DNA from: a bacterium
GTDB lineage: Bacteria; Actinomycetota; Acidimicrobiia; Spongiisociales; Spongiisociaceae
Assembly (NCBI GenBank): GCA_028821575.1
Contig: JAPPFW010000082.1
Location: 1 to 55,124 of the forward strand
Direction of reading: 5' to 3'
Length of the DNA: 55,124 bases
Part shown: positions 25,816-34,560 of the stretch, one piece after another
Layout of the letters: each line of letters opens with the position of its first letter
Numbering within the stretch: position 1 is the stretch's first letter
Program-made: the position numbers and the translations under genes
The notes under the pieces: generated by a model
The model's input: only the letters and a program-made list of their open reading frames with translations
Database searches by the model: none
Told to the model about the DNA's origin: nothing

Positions 25816-26733
25816 ATGCTGATGGAAGGGATCATCACACCGGTGGTCACCCCGTTCCACGCCGACGGGAGCATCGACCGCCACTCCTTCGGCGAGATGC
25901 TTGAACATCTCATCAGCGCCGGCGTGCACGCCGTTATCGTCGGGGGCAGCACCGGCGAGTTCTACGCCCAGACCCTCGCCGAGCGGGTCGAGATGATGGA
26001 GTTCGGCGTCGACGCGGTCCGCCGGCGGATACCCGTGATGGCGGGGGTGTCGGCCAGCCGCACCGAGGACTCGATCATGCTCGCCACCGCGGCCCGCGAC
26101 CTCGGACTGGACGGCCTGCTGGTGGGTTCGCCCCCTTACGCGGCGCCCACCGAGAAGGAGAACGCCCTGCACGCCCTGCGGATCGACCGGGCGGCCGGGC
26201 TCCCGATCATGCTCTACAACTACCCCCACCGGACTGGCTCGGACATGGGACCCGAATACTTGAGCAGGGTGAGCCGCTCGCCCCGCTTCCGGGCGATCAA
26301 GGAGAGTTCCGGTGACATAGACCGGCTCCACCTGCTGGCGCGCGAGTTCCCGCATCTCACCATCGCCTGCGGGGCCGACGACCAGGCCCTGGAGTTCTTC
26401 GTTTGGGGAGCCCGGTCATGGGTTTGCGCCGGCTCCAACTTCCTGGCGGCCGAGCACATCGCCCTCTACGAGGCATGTGCCGTCAAGGGTGACTTCGAGT
26501 TGGGCAGGCGGATCATGAAGGCCATGCTCCCCCTGATGACCACCCTCGAGAGGGGAGGCAAGTTCGTCCAGGGGGTCAAGTTCGGCGCTCGCCTGGCCGG
26601 TCTGCCCGCCGGGGTGCCCCGCCAACCCCTCCGTTCCCTCACCAAGGAGGAGAAGCGGGAGCTCGAGCGGGTCATCCGTACGCTGCGGACCGCGGTGCGC
26701 AGCCTTCTCGAAGCGGGGTCCGCCCATGCTTGA
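25816..26733 (+). CDS. DapA-family (dihydrodipicolinate synthase/N-acetylneuraminate lyase superfamily) enzyme
   Basis: The 305-residue TIM-barrel class I aldolase-type enzyme has GGSTGE (43-48, carboxylate-binding loop), the Tyr in YNYPHRTG (about 136) and the Schiff-base Lys 162 in AIKESSGD. The family makes or splits 2-keto acids, or dehydrates sugar acids such as 5-keto-4-deoxyglucarate. Next to an importer and an aldehyde dehydrogenase, a dehydratase/aldolase step yielding an aldehyde is the best guess. Stop overlaps the ALDH start by 8 bases. Confidence 0.9.
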   Translation: MLMEGIITPVVTPFHADGSIDRHSFGEMLEHLISAGVHAVIVGGSTGEFYAQTLAERVEMMEFGVDAVRRRIPVMAGVSASRTEDSIMLATAARDLGLDGLLVGSPPYAAPTEKENALHALRIDRAAGLPIMLYNYPHRTGSDMGPEYLSRVSRSPRFRAIKESSGDIDRLHLLAREFPHLTIACGADDQALEFFVWGARSWVCAGSNFLAAEHIALYEACAVKGDFELGRRIMKAMLPLMTTLERGGKFVQGVKFGARLAGLPAGVPRQPLRSLTKEEKRELERVIRTLRTAVRSLLEAGSAHA

Positions 26734-28243
26734 CCTGCTGACCAGGGACGAGTACGCGGCGCTGTCGTCGGCGATGATCCTGCCCGCCAACTCGTTCATC
26801 GACGGCAAGTTCCGCCCGGCCCTGTCGGGCGCGACCTTCATATCCGCCAACCCGGCGACGGGAGAGCCGCTCGCCGAGGTGGCCGCCTGCGGTGCCGAGG
26901 ACGTGGACCTGGCGGTTGGCAAGGCGCGCAAGGCCTTCGACGACGGGCGGTGGTCCAAGGTGGCGCCGGCGGATCGCAAAGAGGTCCTCATCCGGCTGGT
27001 GAAGCTGATGACCCGCAACCGGCGTGAACTCGCGGTGATGGAGAGCATCGAGTCCGGCAAACCCATCCGGGACTGCGACTCCATCGACGTTCCCGAGGCC
27101 ATCGACACCATCAAGTGGCACGCCGAACTCATCGACAAGGTCTACGACCGCTCGGCTCCGGTCGGCGACGACGCCATGGCGATCATCGTGCGGGAGCCGG
27201 TCGGCGTGGTCGGCGCCGTTCTCCCGTGGAACTTCCCGCTGCTAATCGCGGCGTGGAAGATCGGCCCGGCCCTGGCCGCCGGGAACTCCGTTGTCCTGAA
27301 GCCCTCCAAGCAGAGCTCCCTCACCGCCCTGCGTCTAGCAGAACTGGCGATGGAGGCCGGCCTTCCGGACGGCGTCCTCAACGTGGTCACCGGCACCGGC
27401 CCGGGTGTTGGCGAGCCGCTGGGAAGGCACATGGACGTGGACATGGTCACCTTCACCGGCTCCACCGAGACGGGCCGCAGGTTCCTGCGCTACTCGGCGG
27501 ACTCCAACCTCAAGAAGGTGACCCTCGAGTGCGGCGGCAAGAACCCGTTCGTGGTGCTGGAGGGGGCCGAGGACCTGGACATGGTGGCCGAGCACTTCGT
27601 GACCGGTGCCTTCTGGAACATGGGGGAGAACTGCTCGGCCTCGTCCCGGCTGATCGTCCACCAGGCCGTGCGGGACGAACTGCTCGACCGGGTGGTGGCC
27701 CGGGCGGCGGACTGGAGGACCGGGGACCCGCTCGATCCCGTCAACCAACTCGGTCCGCTGGTGGACGAACCCCACCACCGCAAGGTCTGCTCCTACCTGA
27801 GGGCGGGCAGCGACGAAGGAGCGGACGTGCTGCTAGGCGGTCAGCCGCTGGGAGGCCTGTACGTGGAGCCGACCATCTTCGACGTGAACGACACCGGCTC
27901 CGTACTTGTCACCGACGAGATCTTCGGCCCGGTGGCGGCGGTCACGACTGTGAGTAGCAACGACACCGCCATCAGGATGGCCAACGACACCCCCTACGGC
28001 CTGGCCGCGTCGGTGTTCTCCGGGAACATACGGGAAGCGCTGCGAGGGGCGCGGGCCATCCGGGCTGGCACGGTCACCGTCAACTGCTACGGCGAGGGCG
28101 ACATCTCCACGCCCTTCGGCGGCTACAAGGAGTCCGGGTTCGGCGGCCGGGACAACTCCGTGTACGCCCACGAGCAGTACACGGAGTTGAAGACCATCTG
28201 GATCGATCTCAGCGACCGAGTCTTGGAGGAATCGATCGATTAG
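26726..28243 (+). CDS. NAD(P)-dependent aldehyde dehydrogenase
   Basis: The 505-residue product has all ALDH hallmarks: PWNFPLL (Asn169), KPSKQSS cofactor loop, FTGSTETGRR (243-252), Glu268 in LECGGKNP, and nucleophile Cys303 in NMGENCSASSRL, with EIFGPVAAVTT towards the end. It oxidises an aldehyde to the acid, probably the product of the DapA-family enzyme whose gene it overlaps. The protein is of the gamma-aminobutyraldehyde/2,5-dioxovalerate-type length; exact substrate not assignable. A heptamer array begins straight after its stop. Confidence 0.93.
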   Translation: MLDLLTRDEYAALSSAMILPANSFIDGKFRPALSGATFISANPATGEPLAEVAACGAEDVDLAVGKARKAFDDGRWSKVAPADRKEVLIRLVKLMTRNRRELAVMESIESGKPIRDCDSIDVPEAIDTIKWHAELIDKVYDRSAPVGDDAMAIIVREPVGVVGAVLPWNFPLLIAAWKIGPALAAGNSVVLKPSKQSSLTALRLAELAMEAGLPDGVLNVVTGTGPGVGEPLGRHMDVDMVTFTGSTETGRRFLRYSADSNLKKVTLECGGKNPFVVLEGAEDLDMVAEHFVTGAFWNMGENCSASSRLIVHQAVRDELLDRVVARAADWRTGDPLDPVNQLGPLVDEPHHRKVCSYLRAGSDEGADVLLGGQPLGGLYVEPTIFDVNDTGSVLVTDEIFGPVAAVTTVSSNDTAIRMANDTPYGLAASVFSGNIREALRGARAIRAGTVTVNCYGEGDISTPFGGYKESGFGGRDNSVYAHEQYTELKTIWIDLSDRVLEESID

Positions 28244-28276
28244 CTTGTGGCTTGTGGCTTGTGGCTTGTGGCTTGT
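28244..28276. repeat. Heptamer array (CTTGTGG)
   Basis: Four to five head-to-tail CTTGTGG units fill exactly the space between the TAG of the aldehyde dehydrogenase gene and the stop codon of the convergent small membrane protein gene. Reverse complement of the array at 13053-13104. Confidence 0.9.
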
Positions 28277-28277
28277 G

Positions 28278-28487
28278 CTAGCGGAGCACCGCGATCACGA
28301 GACCGGCAGCAGAAGCGATCGATGCGACGATGAGTGCGGCTAGCCACAGGGTCTGGCGGAACGCGGCCCGTTCCGCTTGGTGCACCGCTTCGATCATACG
28401 ACTGAACGCCTGCGCGTTCTCGGCCTGAACTTCAGCCTTCAGCCGCCCGGTCTGCGATTTTGTGTAGCCCTCCGTAGCGTTGACCAT
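28278..28487 (-). CDS. Small single-span membrane protein, paralog 2
   Basis: The 69-residue paralog of the 12770-12955 product reads MVNATEGYTKSQTGRLKAEVQ, then a helical stretch (AFSRMIEAVHQAERAAF) and a C-terminal membrane helix (LWLAALIVASIASAAGLVIAVL). Start is supported by GAGGAGGG about 9 bases upstream, and a TACAAT -10-like box lies about 30 bases upstream. The shared core ATEGY-x3-QTGRL-x-AE-x-QA with little else conserved suggests that segment is the functional part. Function unknown. Confidence 0.65.
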   Translation of the reverse strand: MVNATEGYTKSQTGRLKAEVQAENAQAFSRMIEAVHQAERAAFRQTLWLAALIVASIASAAGLVIAVLR

Positions 28488-28624
28488 CGATGAGATCCCT
28501 CCTCTGACCGGAAGGCTATTGTAATACCGTCTTGTTGCCAGCGGGAGATGACACGGGGCTGGTCGGTACTGTCACCCGGCTCCCATCACATACATCGTCC
28601 GATACGGACGACCGACCAGAAGGT

Positions 28625-28806
28625 AGTTGTTGCATGCCGACGATGTTGAACAGGGCCAAGTCGGGCTGCGGTCTCGATACGACGGTGGCGCCTACTTCAA
28701 GTGCCCCCCGGACCGGGTATGGCCTGGCCGGGCTGGACGCTGCGACCCAGCGCGGCGTAGTGGCCGTGGTCGTGGACCAGGTAGTAGCCCGAGCGGATGT
28801 CCTCAC
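28625..28806 (-). pseudogene. Degenerate fragment of a PLP D-amino-acid enzyme gene
   Basis: The minus strand encodes RSGYYLVHDHGHYAALGRSVQPG in one frame and GALEVGATVVSRPQPDLAL in another. Together they match residues about 300-360 of the intact enzyme encoded at 30884-32191 (RSGCYLVHDHGHYAAVGPSVQPG...GALEVGATVVSRPQADLSL). At least one frameshift separates the pieces, and no beginning or end of the gene remains. It lies on the far side of the HipA-HIRAN pair from the intact paralog, in the same orientation. Confidence 0.85.
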
Positions 28807-28855
28807 GTTCAGACAGGCAGAAGTTCCTCGCCCAGAAGACCGGCCTCGGCGGCGG

Positions 28856-29656
28856 TTACGAGCCTATGGGTAGAAAATCCGGCTCGGATAGCGGCTCGAA
28901 GTTGTCTGGCCACGGGGCTGTCAGACGGCAGATAAGGCGCATATTCGGTGCCACGTCAGGGGGGTTGACGCGCTCGGCGGTGATGGAGACAGCCTGCTCG
29001 CTGGCGAGATCGCGGAGCTCGTGGACCGTGTCGACCAGGTAGTCCGGTACCCAGCCCACACACGTGCCCTCCGGGATAGCGATGAGGATCGCTCGCGGAT
29101 TCACCTCGTTGTTGGGTTCGTCCACCAGGGTAAGGACATCGCCGGACCGCAATGCGGTCACAGCGTCTGGAGCGCCCTCGCGGTGGCGGATCCCGCGGGC
29201 GAAGAACGAAGTGGTGAGGTTGGCGTCTTCGGTGCGGGTTGGTGGGGCGAACAACTCGATGCGGTCGGTCAGCTTCCGGCCTTGGCTGTTGGCCATGACC
29301 ACGAAGGGGTCGGTATCGATGTCCAAGCCCAGTTTCCTGACATACTCCTTGTAGTCCGGGCGGCGGCGTGACATTTGGCGGTTACGAAACACGGGGAACA
29401 GATCCTCGCTCTCATAGACCCGGTGAAGATCAGGCAGGCCCGGCAGAGGCGGGAAGCTCTCCCCCAAGGATTCGGAGCGTTTTAGGTAGACGAAACGGTA
29501 GGACTCCGAGCCGTTCGATACGCGTTGGGTGAGCAAGCCCACAGGATGGATCAAACCCTCCGGGTGGCGCCAAGTGACATACAGTTTGGATTCGGTAGGC
29601 TCGGTAATGCGCCTCTCCACCATGGTGACAGGTGTTGCCTTCAGCCTAGCGAGCAT
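28856..29656 (-). CDS. HIRAN-domain protein coupled to a HipA-like kinase
   Basis: The 266-residue N-terminal half resembles the HipA N-domain/HTH-linker region (LYVTWRHPEGLIHPVGLLTQ, YRFVYLKRSESLGESFPPLPGLPD); the C-terminal half (about 155-260) is HIRAN-like (FFARGIRHR, LRSGDVLTLVDEPNNEVNPRAI, GTCVGWVPDYL). HIRAN domains are known to bind single-stranded 3' DNA ends in HLTF-type proteins, and stand-alone forms occur near HipA-like genes. Its ATG lies 11 bases inside the end of the kinase gene, so they are coupled. Likely the regulatory or antitoxin-like partner, or a DNA-damage sensor; that role is inferred. Confidence 0.8.
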   Translation of the reverse strand: MLARLKATPVTMVERRITEPTESKLYVTWRHPEGLIHPVGLLTQRVSNGSESYRFVYLKRSESLGESFPPLPGLPDLHRVYESEDLFPVFRNRQMSRRRPDYKEYVRKLGLDIDTDPFVVMANSQGRKLTDRIELFAPPTRTEDANLTTSFFARGIRHREGAPDAVTALRSGDVLTLVDEPNNEVNPRAILIAIPEGTCVGWVPDYLVDTVHELRDLASEQAVSITAERVNPPDVAPNMRLICRLTAPWPDNFEPLSEPDFLPIGS

Positions 29657-30584
29657 CGGAAGCGGTCAGCCGCGCCCAGTTGCGACGCATAACCCGTTCG
29701 GCGAACCCCCGAGCGGGTGTCGACATCCGATGCTCCGGGATCGCCCGGATTGGCGCCACCAAGTCGTCTATCCGGTGAGGTTGGTCGAGCCAGTGGGCCG
29801 CAGCGTCTTCGCCGTCAAGCATCCGGGCTTCGGCCACAGCATCGATCGGATGCGGTTTGCAGGCGAACTTCGTCTTGGCCCGGTCGGCGAACGCCTCGGG
29901 TGTGCGGTTGTGATCTTTGGTCGACGTGCGTTCCAGCCTTTCCGAGTCGCTCAGCTGGAATCCGAGACTCGATGCATGATCGAAGGTCGGGGCCAGAAAG
30001 CGGCCGGACTCCGATCTGACAACGGTCCAGTTCGCCGCATGGCGGTCGGTGTTGCCGATGAGAGCGTCCAGTACCAGGTACCCGACGAACACCTCCCAGG
30101 TCGATAGATGGGGCAACGCGTTTGTAGGAGGTCCGCAGTCCTCCAGAGCCCGATGGATGGCCTCAAGCGTATATGACCTTCGGTCCCTGGCCACGGAGAC
30201 CCCTTGCTCGGCAAGCAACTCATCGCCGTGAACCAGTTCTTCTGTGTTCCTTTCGCAAACAGAACGACATATCGTTCCGTACACGTACTCTTCGCCCTTG
30301 CGGGCGACACAGAGCTCGACCTCGGCTGCCGGCAGGCCCAACACGCCAGCTACACCGCAGGCGATCCGCTCAGCCCAGTCGTAGCCCACACGGTACCTCG
30401 AGCCGTCTTTCGCGGTGTTGAACTCCCTGGCATCTTTCATCAGCCAGTGCGCTTCGGTGTCCGGCTCCATCAGCCAGCGCTTCGGCTTGGTTCCCATCTT
30501 CTCTTCCCCGGACAATCTCCATTCGCTGACATCGATCTCGACGTACCGGGGTGACTGCTTGCTCAAACCTTCATCCATCACCAC
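29646..30584 (-). CDS. HipA-like serine/threonine kinase
   Basis: The 312-residue product has GNTDRHAANW at 177-186, the HipA-type catalytic loop, and TFDHASSLGF at 200-209, the metal-binding DxD/DFG-equivalent. A WLMKDAREFNTAKDG segment near 48-62 contains the nucleotide-binding Lys. HipA kinases phosphorylate glutamyl-tRNA synthetase or other targets to cause dormancy. No HipB-like HTH gene precedes it; the adjacent partner is instead the HIRAN protein. Lower GC than the metabolic genes around it. Confidence 0.85.
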   Translation of the reverse strand: MVMDEGLSKQSPRYVEIDVSEWRLSGEEKMGTKPKRWLMEPDTEAHWLMKDAREFNTAKDGSRYRVGYDWAERIACGVAGVLGLPAAEVELCVARKGEEYVYGTICRSVCERNTEELVHGDELLAEQGVSVARDRRSYTLEAIHRALEDCGPPTNALPHLSTWEVFVGYLVLDALIGNTDRHAANWTVVRSESGRFLAPTFDHASSLGFQLSDSERLERTSTKDHNRTPEAFADRAKTKFACKPHPIDAVAEARMLDGEDAAAHWLDQPHRIDDLVAPIRAIPEHRMSTPARGFAERVMRRNWARLTASDAR

Positions 30585-30782
30585 TGGAGCGTAACCAACC
30601 GAATAACAACACCGAGGCCGACCACCTGACCGCTGGCGATGCCAGAAACCGGCTCTGGATCGAATTTCGGCCGGTCAGTGCCATACGGCAGAGGGCTAAG
30701 GACGGACTAGCTGAGGGCGTGCCCTGTTGGTCGACGGCCTGAGGCCCAGGCAGTTTTTGGTTTGGTTCGGCCCTTCCCGGCT

Positions 30783-30808
30783 CATGGCCTGCAGTTTCGC
30801 AGGCCGTG
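30783..30808 (-). terminator. Hairpin downstream of the PLP enzyme gene
   Basis: GGCCTGC-(AGTTTC)-GCAGGCC forms a perfect 7-bp stem, extended by about 3 weaker pairs, roughly 80 bases after the stop of the minus-strand gene at 30884. No U-run follows, so it may be a weak terminator or simply an RNA-stabilising stem ahead of the HipA gene. Confidence 0.45.
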
Positions 30809-30883
30809 GAGTACTCAGAGAGATCACGATTCACGAATCACCTGTTACGGACAACGCTCAGCCGGCAACTGACGGACGACCGA

Positions 30884-32191
30884 CTAGAAGATCGTCGTGG
30901 CAGTGCCTACGACGTTGTAGTCGTCGTCGACGACGAGCAGGACCCTCCACTTGTCGAGCGTGGTGCAGGGATGCGAGATGCCTACCCTGACCGCGGTGCC
31001 CACGGGGAGCTCGGCGGGGTTGTCCGGTCGTACGAAGGCGTGCTGATCGTTCAACTCGACGATGGGAAGCGGTCCGCTCCCGTCGTCGGGGAGAGGATCG
31101 ATGACCGAGGGGGAGCCTTCGTCGAAGCCTATGTCCCGCCGTCCGACGTTGAGTAGGGAAAGGTCGGCCTGCGGCCGCGACACGACGGTGGCGCCCACCT
31201 CGAGGGCGCCTTCGAACGGGGTGTAGGCCCAGCCGGGCTGGACGCTGGGCCCGACCGCGGCGTAGTGGCCATGGTCGTGGACCAGGTAGCAGCCCGAGCG
31301 GATGACCAGCCGGTAGGAGTCGATCGGGGCGAGTTCGTGCTGTATGTACTCGGTGACGATCTCGAAGATCTCCGATCCTCCGATGCTGAGCACCGGTGGA
31401 TGGTCGGCGGCGAAGATCCCCGCCTCGTGGAAGTCGCGGAAGGTGCCGATGACCGAGCCGAGGTAGGAGTTGACCGACGCCAGGCTCTCCGGGGAGCGGT
31501 CCTCCCCGGCGGGGCCTTCGTACGCTCCTATCCCGCCGACCACCGCGGTGCCGGTCTGGCGGATCTCGCGCGCCACGGCTTCGGCTTCGGCCCGGCTGCG
31601 GCATCCCGTGCGGCCGTTCGGTACTCCGATGTCGATCAGGAACCGCAGGCCGATGGGTTCCACTCCGGTGCTGTCGATGGCGGCCCGGTAAGCCCTGACC
31701 ACCGCCACCGAGTCGACGAAGCTGTACACCTCCGTGCCGGGCTGTCCCGCCAGGCGGACCAGGCTCTCCAGCGCCACGGGATCGGCCGCCTCGTTGGCGA
31801 GCAGGATCCGGCGGATCCCGAAGCGGTGGGCGGTCACGGCCTGGTGGGGCAGCGCCACGGTGAGCGCCCAGGTTCCGTTCTCGAACTGGAGCCTCCACAG
31901 GGCCGGCGCCATGGTCGTCTTGCCGTGCGGGGCGAGCAGGACCCCGTTGTCGGCGCACCAGCGGCCCATCACCTCGGCGTTGTGATGCAGGGCGCCCTGC
32001 CTGAGCATGGCGAACGGGGTGGGTAGATCCCGCAGCGCGTTCAAGCCTGCTGCGGCGAGTCCGGCGGGTGTCCAGGGGCTTCCGTCAGGTTCGGGAGGGA
32101 GCCCCTTCAGCCCGGATGGCAGGGGGATGCGGTCCAGTGATCGGAGCGCCTCCTCCATCACTTCGTAGTCGATTCCGGCTGGTTGTGGCAT
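30884..32191 (-). CDS. PLP-dependent D-amino-acid deaminase/aldolase (D-serine dehydratase-like, alanine racemase fold)
   Basis: The 435-residue product has a fold type III N-terminal barrel with PLP Lys in LLAPHGKTTMAP (about 90) and a C-terminal domain with His and Cys metal ligands in GISHPCTTLDKW, as in D-threonine aldolase and eukaryote-type D-serine dehydratase. Such enzymes need PLP plus a divalent metal and act on beta-hydroxy D-amino acids. It is divergent from the formamidase-like gene, with a 118-base spacer. A fragment of a second copy lies at 28.6-28.8 kb. Confidence 0.88.
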   Translation of the reverse strand: MPQPAGIDYEVMEEALRSLDRIPLPSGLKGLPPEPDGSPWTPAGLAAAGLNALRDLPTPFAMLRQGALHHNAEVMGRWCADNGVLLAPHGKTTMAPALWRLQFENGTWALTVALPHQAVTAHRFGIRRILLANEAADPVALESLVRLAGQPGTEVYSFVDSVAVVRAYRAAIDSTGVEPIGLRFLIDIGVPNGRTGCRSRAEAEAVAREIRQTGTAVVGGIGAYEGPAGEDRSPESLASVNSYLGSVIGTFRDFHEAGIFAADHPPVLSIGGSEIFEIVTEYIQHELAPIDSYRLVIRSGCYLVHDHGHYAAVGPSVQPGWAYTPFEGALEVGATVVSRPQADLSLLNVGRRDIGFDEGSPSVIDPLPDDGSGPLPIVELNDQHAFVRPDNPAELPVGTAVRVGISHPCTTLDKWRVLLVVDDDYNVVGTATTIF

Positions 32192-32309
32192 CGTTTCTCC
32201 TCGGCGATGGTCCGAGTGCCCGTGCTACGGTCATGCTACAGCGTCGATTCGACGGGTCCCGGACGCGGCGGCTGACGGGACGTGATGCCCGCTCCCGACA
32301 GGCAGGGTC

Positions 32310-33242
32310 TTGATCGAAATGCTCACCATCCAACCCGACGACCTCAAGTTCGACTACAGCCCGGTCCACGAGCCGGTGGCGACCATCCGTCCAGGCGAGC
32401 GGGCGTTGGTCCGCACGGTGGACTGCTTCACGGGGAGGTTCCAGGTCCCCGAAGGTTTCACCGAGGAGAACGTGCGCTGGACCCACGAGTACCTCGACGG
32501 GGTGACCGGACCCATCGCCGTCGAAGGTGTACAGGCGGGCGACACCATCGCGGTGACCCTGCACTCGGTCGAGCCGAACAGCGTCGGGTCGGTGGTGCTG
32601 AGCCGCTGCGAAGCGCACTCGGTGTACGACTGGTGGGAGGAGGAGTTCGCTTGCGACGGGCTGGTCATCGACGGCGACACCATCGACGTGTTCGGGATCA
32701 GCCTGCCGATCGCCCCGGTGGTCGGCTGTATCGCGGTGGCTCCGGGCCGCGAGTCGGTGCTCAGCATCAAGCAGGGCCGCTACGGGGGCAACCTCGACTG
32801 CGACCTGATAAGGGAGGGTGCCACCGTCCTTCTCGGCGCGGAAGTGGATGGCGCCAACCTGTACCTCGGTGACAGCAAGGCCGTACTCGGGCGGGGCGAA
32901 GTGTGCCAACCGCCGGAGATCGGGACCGACGTCGTGATCAGCGTCGAGGTCGTAGAAGCGATCGACGGCCACGATCTGGTAGGGCCCCGGCTGGTTGCCG
33001 AGGACACCATCGCCTCGATCGTCTCCTACACCAGCCTGGTGGAAGCAGGCCGGATGGCCTTCAAGGACCTGCTCAACTGGCTGGACGGCACTTCCGAGAT
33101 GTCCCGCCCCGAGCTGGGCGTTTTCATGGCTTCCGTTGCCCACCTCGGGGTCTGCCAGGTGTCGAACAGCCTGTACACGGCCCACTGCGAGATCCCGCGC
33201 CGATACGTGGAGGCGCTGGACGCGGATCTAGGACTGTCCTGA
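32310..33242 (+). CDS. Acetamidase/formamidase-family protein
   Basis: The 310-residue FmdA/AmdA-family hydrolase releases ammonia from short amides. Visible segments: PVATIRPGERALVRTVDCFTG, the TGPIAVEGVQAGDTIAVTLH core, GCIAVAPG, GRYGGNLDCDLIREGATV and YTSLVEAGRMAFKDLLNWL. The ligand could also be another small amide or lactam. It starts a plus-strand group with the phosphotriesterase-like gene (16-base gap), suggesting two hydrolytic steps on one compound. Confidence 0.9.
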   Translation: MIEMLTIQPDDLKFDYSPVHEPVATIRPGERALVRTVDCFTGRFQVPEGFTEENVRWTHEYLDGVTGPIAVEGVQAGDTIAVTLHSVEPNSVGSVVLSRCEAHSVYDWWEEEFACDGLVIDGDTIDVFGISLPIAPVVGCIAVAPGRESVLSIKQGRYGGNLDCDLIREGATVLLGAEVDGANLYLGDSKAVLGRGEVCQPPEIGTDVVISVEVVEAIDGHDLVGPRLVAEDTIASIVSYTSLVEAGRMAFKDLLNWLDGTSEMSRPELGVFMASVAHLGVCQVSNSLYTAHCEIPRRYVEALDADLGLS

Positions 33243-33258
33243 CCGACACCTGGTAGCC

Positions 33259-34338
33259 ATGGCCGGTAGTCTCCTGACCATGGAGGCGCAGACGGTTCTC
33301 GGGCCGGTGCCGGCGGATCAACTCGGACCGACGCTCATGCACGAGCACGTTCTCGTCGACCTCACCTGCTACTGGAGCGAGCCGGACGATCCCGCCGACC
33401 GCGAGTTGGCCCGGGTCAAGGTGGCCGAGGTGAGCCGCTACACGATCCTCGGCACCCCCGTGGGGCGCACCACGATGATGATCCTCGACAACCTGGTGTG
33501 CGACGACGTGGGGATGGCCGCCACGGAACTCCGCCACTTCGGGAACGCCGGAGGAGGGACCATCGTGGATCTGACCATGGACGGGATCGGCACCGGTCCC
33601 CGGCGGCAGCGCGACGTCCTGGGGGTGCGGGAGGTGTCGGACCGGTCCGGGGTCCACATCGTGGCCGGGACCGGCTACTACGTCCACCTCTCCCATCCGG
33701 AGCATGTGGCCTCGTCGCGTGTCGCCGAACTCGCCGCCTGGATGGTGACCGAACTCGAGGAGGGCATCGCGGGTACCGGGGTGAAGGCGGGGATAATCGG
33801 GGAGATCGGCCTGTCGGCGGAGCCCCATCCCGACGAGCTCAAGGTGCTGGAGGCAGCGGCCATCGCCTCGCTGGAGACCGGGTTCACGATCAACCTGCAC
33901 ATTGAGCCGGGTTCTCCCACCGGGCATCATGCCGCCCGGCGGTTGCTCGATCGATCCGTCCCGCCCGGGCGCGTGGTGGTCGGACATGTGGACGGCTTCA
34001 TCGACCGGGACTACCTGTACACCCTCCTGTCGCTGGGAGTCACGATCGAGTTCGAGGGTTTCCACCTGGACGGATGGCAGGGAGGGCGGTTCGGTTTCGA
34101 CAGCGCCACCGACGCGGAGCGGATCGAGGTGATCGCCCGCCTCGTGGAGCAGGGCTACGCACCGCAGATCGTTCTGGCACAGGATCTGTGCACCAAGCAG
34201 ATGTACCGGCGCTACGGCGGTGTGGGCTACGACTTCGTACCCGCCGGCGTGGTGCCCCGCCTGCAAGACGCGGGCGTTCCCCCCTCCGCCATCGACACCA
34301 TGCTGATCCACAACCCCGCCAGACTCCTCGCGCGCTAG
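33259..34338 (+). CDS. Phosphotriesterase-like metal-dependent hydrolase, copy 1
   Basis: The 359-residue TIM-barrel enzyme has HEHVLVD (about 30-36, HxH), the bridging-acid region IIGEIGLSAEPHPDE (Glu instead of a carboxylated Lys, as in phosphotriesterase homology proteins), metal His in TINLHIEPGSP and VVGHVDGF, and the C-terminal Asp in LAQDLC. Natural members act mostly as lactonases or on phosphorylated sugar lactones, so a lactone or amide substrate is more likely than a phosphotriester. ATG 33259 or 33280. A fragment of a related gene is at 36411-36546. Confidence 0.88.
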   Translation: MAGSLLTMEAQTVLGPVPADQLGPTLMHEHVLVDLTCYWSEPDDPADRELARVKVAEVSRYTILGTPVGRTTMMILDNLVCDDVGMAATELRHFGNAGGGTIVDLTMDGIGTGPRRQRDVLGVREVSDRSGVHIVAGTGYYVHLSHPEHVASSRVAELAAWMVTELEEGIAGTGVKAGIIGEIGLSAEPHPDELKVLEAAAIASLETGFTINLHIEPGSPTGHHAARRLLDRSVPPGRVVVGHVDGFIDRDYLYTLLSLGVTIEFEGFHLDGWQGGRFGFDSATDAERIEVIARLVEQGYAPQIVLAQDLCTKQMYRRYGGVGYDFVPAGVVPRLQDAGVPPSAIDTMLIHNPARLLAR

Positions 34339-34560
34339 GTGTGTCAGTCGCTTCGGGCAAGCTTGTAGAAAGGGCTGCTGCGCCGGGTCAGCGCTAGGGC
34401 CCGGTGTAGCTTGATCGGGCCGGTCGATGTGGCAGCATTCACAACCGGGCTTCCGTCGCTCGGAAGAAGGACGCCGCACAGCGGATTGACAACGGTTCGG
34501 CCACCGGCGGCCGTGCAGATCGGAGCCCGGGTATGAAACGGCCAGTGAAGGATCGTAGCC

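Noticed and set aside
28516..28806. 96-codon frame as a separate gene
   Set aside because: It is the shifted remnant of the PLP enzyme paralog.
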